Positions 61,389-64,000 of a stretch of DNA of 64,000 bases are shown piece after piece. The DNA is taken from the NCBI GenBank assembly GCA_046328115.1, contig JAXLXE010000001.1, positions 682,001 to 746,000 on the forward strand. Reading direction: 5' to 3'. The DNA comes from JAXLXE01 sp046328115 (GTDB lineage Bacteria; Chloroflexota; UBA6077; JACCZL01). The first letter of the stretch is position 1; each line of letters opens with the position of its first letter. Below the pieces are notes generated by a model that was given only the letters and a program-made list of their open reading frames with translations, ran no database searches and was not told the DNA's origin. Both the position numbers and the translations under genes were made by a program.

Positions 61389-61670
61389 GTGAACGTGCCG
61401 GCGCATGACCCGCTGCGTGCACAGATGGACGCCCTGGTGGAGGAGGCGGTTCGGGATCAGCCGGATGCCGCCGCGATGTTGCGCCTCAGCGTCCTGCTGA
61501 ATCGCGCCGCCGCCGAGCTGCACCGACGGGCACGAAACCAGGCAGCAACGAACCGCGGCACCGACGCCTGGGGTGACTGGGCAGGACTGCAGAACGCGGT
61601 GCGCGGATTGGTCCTCCAGACCAGCACCACCCGCGACCTGGCCGCCAAACTCGTCGCGAAGAACGCCTAG
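61389..61670 (+). CDS. Small helical protein, unknown function
   Basis: 93 residues, GTG 61389, 11 bases after the previous stop. Almost entirely helical: DPLRAQMDALVEEAVRDQ, LRLSVLLNRAAAELHRRAR and GLQNAVRGLVLQT. No motif or family recognised. Probably co-transcribed with the winged-helix protein upstream. Confidence 0.6.
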   Translation: MNVPAHDPLRAQMDALVEEAVRDQPDAAAMLRLSVLLNRAAAELHRRARNQAATNRGTDAWGDWAGLQNAVRGLVLQTSTTRDLAAKLVAKNA

Positions 61671-61768
61671 CCCCGGGCCCGGCATCCGACGGACTCACGG
61701 GTTTTTGCTTTCAGACCCAGCGAGCGGCGTACACTCCGGCCCGAATACTCCATGTAGGGAGCGCGGTC

Positions 61769-61975
61769 ATGGCAGACGTAGAGATCACCGTTCGCACGAA
61801 CGGTCCGTACCGAATCACAGGTCCCATCAACGTGGTGGACGCTGACGGCAACGCGGTGGATCTGGGTGGCCGCGACGTGGTGGCACTGTGCCGCTGCGGC
61901 GCTTCCGAGAAGAAGCCGTTCTGCGACGGCACCCACAACAAGATCGGCTTCGACGGGACGCTGGCTGGCTCCTAG
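61769..61975 (+). CDS. CDGSH-type 2Fe-2S protein
   Basis: 68 residues. The CDGSH iron-sulfur motif is complete, with ligands Cys41, Cys43, Cys52 and His56 (CRCGASEKKPFCDGTH). The short N-terminal half is beta-rich. Bacterial CDGSH proteins carry a labile redox-active 2Fe-2S cluster and may pass clusters or electrons. ATG 61769 follows GGGAG by seven bases; TACACT (61730-61735) may be the -10. The NfuA-like carrier starts 26 bases downstream, so the two Fe-S proteins are likely one transcript. Confidence 0.93.
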   Translation: MADVEITVRTNGPYRITGPINVVDADGNAVDLGGRDVVALCRCGASEKKPFCDGTHNKIGFDGTLAGS

Positions 61976-62001
61976 TCCCCAGCCGCGGAGAGGATGCTCG
62001 A

Positions 62002-62601
62002 GTGGTTGATCACGACCTGATGCAGGCGCCGCCGGTAGTGCTTACTGACGTGGCACGCGAAAAACTGCTCGAGATCCTCGACGCTCAGGAGCTCAGAGGT
62101 CGGGGCGCGTTGCGCGTGGAGATCGAAGGCCGCAACGGTCCCGACTTTGACTACGGCATGGCTATTGAGGAGGACCCAGACGTCGGTCCGGGCGACGTGG
62201 TCTACACCGACGCCGAGTTGTCCGTGCTCATTCCCGCCGCGAGCGTCTCCAAGCTTCGCGGTTCTACGATCGACTTCGTGGCCCAACTCATGGGCGGCGG
62301 CTTCAAGATCAACAACCCCAACGTGGGCTGGGACGATCCAGTAGCGCAGGCCGTCCAGAAGCTGATCGACGGCGAGATAAATCCGGGCGTAGCCAGCCAT
62401 GGTGGCCGTGTTGAGCTAGTGGACGTGAGCGAGGGCCAGGTCTACCTGCGGATGGGTGGCGGGTGCGCCGGCTGCGGCATGGTGGACGCGACACTCCGCC
62501 AGGGCATCGAAGTGTTGATCAAGGAGCGCGTGCCGGAAGTTGTGGGCGTGATCGACACGACCGACCACACCGCGGGCACCAACCCCTACTACCGCCGTTA
62601 G
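62002..62601 (+). CDS. nfuA: Fe-S cluster carrier protein NfuA
   Basis: 199 residues. Two domains: a degenerate A-type domain without cysteines (about 12-110: VLTDVAREKLLEIL, GDVVYTDAELSVLI, GGGFKINNPN) and a NifU C-terminal domain (about 114-190) with Cys155 and Cys158 in GGGCAGCGM. This is the E. coli NfuA layout. NfuA carries a 4Fe-4S cluster bridging a dimer to client enzymes. GTG 62002 is chosen because GAGAGG lies eight bases upstream; an internal ATG 62020 is possible. Its stop interlocks with that of uvrB. Confidence 0.9.
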   Translation: MVDHDLMQAPPVVLTDVAREKLLEILDAQELRGRGALRVEIEGRNGPDFDYGMAIEEDPDVGPGDVVYTDAELSVLIPAASVSKLRGSTIDFVAQLMGGGFKINNPNVGWDDPVAQAVQKLIDGEINPGVASHGGRVELVDVSEGQVYLRMGGGCAGCGMVDATLRQGIEVLIKERVPEVVGVIDTTDHTAGTNPYYRR

Positions 62602-64000
62602 CGACGGCCGGCCAGCCACTCCTTGGGCACTACGGCGTCCTCGGTGGCGATGAGGCGCTTCAACTCCACGATCTGATCGCGTAGGGCGGCGGCCTGTTCG
62701 AACTCCAGCGCCTTGGATGCCACCCGCATCTGCACTTCCAGATCCTGGATGAGCCGAGCAGCTTCATCCTTGGGGATCGAGACCTTCGGCCCGGCATCGT
62801 ACTCAGCCGCGGCCTCCGCCACGGCCTTCACGCGATTCGAGATGTCGCGAATCGCCTTCTTGATGCCGACCGGTTGGATGCCGTGCGCCTCGTTGTATTC
62901 CATCTGGATGCGACGGCGGCGGTACGTCTCGTCGATCGCGCGCTGCATCGAGCCGGTCATGGTGTCGGCGTACATGATCACGTGGCCGTCCACGTGCCGC
63001 GCCGCGCGGCCAATCGTCTGGATCAGGCTGCTCTCGGAGCGGAGGTAGCCCTCCTTGTCAGCATCGAGGATCGCCACCAGGGAGACCTCGGGCAGGTCCA
63101 ATCCCTCCCGAAGCAAGTTGATGCCCACGACCACATCGTGCACGCCCAGGCGGAGATCGCGCAGGATGGCGATGCGCTCGAGCGTGTCGATCTCAGAGTG
63201 CAGGTAGTGCACGCGGATGCCCATGTCGCGCATGTAGTCCGCGAGGTCCTCGGACATGCGCTTGGTGAGCGTGGTTACCAGTACGCGCTCGCCGCGCGAG
63301 GTGCGCGCCTGGACCTGCTCCAGGAGATCATCGATCTGTCCCTTGGTGGGCTTGACCTCGATAGATGGGTCGATCAGGCCCGTTGGGCGGATGAGCTGCT
63401 CCACCACCTGCTCGCTGTGCTCGCCCTCGTACGGCCCAGGGGTCGCGGAGACGTAGATCACCTGGTTGACTCGACGCTCGAACTCGTCGAACGTGAGCGG
63501 GCGGTTGTCCAGGGCGGAGGGCAGCCTGAACCCGTGCTCCACCAGGATCTCCTTGCGAGCGCGGTCTCCGTGGAACATCCCGCGGACCTGTGGGATGGCC
63601 ATGTGCGACTCGTCAATGAGCAGCAGAAAATCGTCCGGGAAGTAGTCCAGCAGCGTCCACGGCGTGCTGCCGGCGGCGCGCCGGCCCAGGTGTCGTGAGT
63701 AGTTCTCCACGCCGTTGCAGAAGCCTGTCTCGCGCATCATCTCCAGGTCGTACCTGGTCCGCTGTTTCAGCCGCGCGGCCTCTAGCTGGCGGTCCTGCTC
63801 CGTCAGCACTTTGAGCCGCTCCTCGAGCTCGACTTCAATGTCGTAGAGCGCCTCTTCCAGCTTCTCACGGGTTGTGACGAAGTACTTGGCCGGGTAGATG
63901 TCCACCGCCGCGCGCTCCACCAGCACCTGGCCTGTGAGCGTGTCCACCTCGGAGATGCGTTCTACCTCATCGCCCCAGAACTCTATCCGGATGGCGATCT
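62598..64000 (-). CDS. uvrB: Excinuclease ABC subunit B (partial, N-terminus outside window)
   Basis: About 467 C-terminal residues are visible; the reading frame continues through base 64000 with RIEFWGDEVERIS, so the start lies outside. UvrB is the damage-verifying helicase of nucleotide excision repair. Helicase motifs IV-VI are present: LIDESHMAIPQ, YVSATPGPYEGE, VLVTTLTKRM, GINLLREGLDLPEVSLVAILDADKEG, and QTIGRAARHVDGHVIMYAD. The C-terminal UVR domain (ALEFEQAAALRDQIVELKRL) that binds UvrC is complete. Whether it has an SOS-box promoter cannot be seen here. Confidence 0.97.
   Translation of the reverse strand, partial: IAIRIEFWGDEVERISEVDTLTGQVLVERAAVDIYPAKYFVTTREKLEEALYDIEVELEERLKVLTEQDRQLEAARLKQRTRYDLEMMRETGFCNGVENYSRHLGRRAAGSTPWTLLDYFPDDFLLLIDESHMAIPQVRGMFHGDRARKEILVEHGFRLPSALDNRPLTFDEFERRVNQVIYVSATPGPYEGEHSEQVVEQLIRPTGLIDPSIEVKPTKGQIDDLLEQVQARTSRGERVLVTTLTKRMSEDLADYMRDMGIRVHYLHSEIDTLERIAILRDLRLGVHDVVVGINLLREGLDLPEVSLVAILDADKEGYLRSESSLIQTIGRAARHVDGHVIMYADTMTGSMQRAIDETYRRRRIQMEYNEAHGIQPVGIKKAIRDISNRVKAVAEAAAEYDAGPKVSIPKDEAARLIQDLEVQMRVASKALEFEQAAALRDQIVELKRLIATEDAVVPKEWLAGRR

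Overview
The window is high-GC bacterial chromosome and looks like an uncultivated member of the Chloroflexota. This assignment is an inference from gene content: a fused AccD-AccA, a DUF2203 protein, an MtrA-like/DUF4346 protein, many Shine-Dalgarno-less starts placed directly after a -10 element, and a GAAC-N4-GTTC type SOS-like operator. No rRNA, tRNA, CRISPR array, insertion sequence or phage gene was seen. Coding density is very high. Genes on the same strand often overlap by a few bases, and four convergent pairs have interlocked stop codons. No gap between genes exceeds 300 bases.

Layout. 1-9 kb: a partial CvpA-like gene diverges from aspS; then rplY-recJ, acpS, rsfS, an MtrA-like corrinoid-domain protein, a PIG-L deacetylase and a Tat-exported L,D-transpeptidase. 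9-18 kb: small membrane proteins (two DUF4234, one DUF2752), two very hydrophobic glycosyltransferase-type proteins, a small membrane protein behind a candidate LexA-controlled promoter, and a leftward run rnhA / thioesterase / YfhO / cysteine desulfurase / cupin. 18-29 kb: an MMPL exporter coupled to a CrtC/AttH-like lipoprotein, a YdcF-type protein, a secreted LVIVD propeller, phosphomannomutase, a PHP phosphoesterase, purB and guaA.

29.6-45.7 kb is a surface- or exopolysaccharide region. It holds a methyltransferase, a DegT aminotransferase, a small phosphoglycosyl transferase, an O-antigen-ligase/TPR protein, two GT4 enzymes, a membrane-anchored glycoside hydrolase, a GT39-type enzyme, a GT2 enzyme and a full-length WbaP-like phosphoglycosyl transferase. 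It is interrupted by an AAA ATPase, a CitE-like lyase and DUF2203. No Wzx flippase or Wza/Wzz-type export gene is visible.

45.7-64 kb is mostly housekeeping: Nudix, a GSA-aminomutase-like aminotransferase, a zinc alcohol dehydrogenase, MOSC, AccDA, an SH3 protein, FtsH, overlapping parA-ftsZ, polyprenyl synthase, TatD, RsmI, CDGSH and NfuA Fe-S proteins, and the C-terminal part of UvrB.

Most notable signals: (i) a promoter at 11349-11397 with a TTGACA box and an extended -10 overlapped by two SOS-box-like elements inside a long inverted repeat, driving a 91-residue single-span membrane protein, the arrangement expected of an SOS-induced division inhibitor; (ii) a methanogen MtrA-like protein in a non-methanogen; (iii) recurrent leaderless-type promoters with the -10 hexamer exactly six bases before the start codon.
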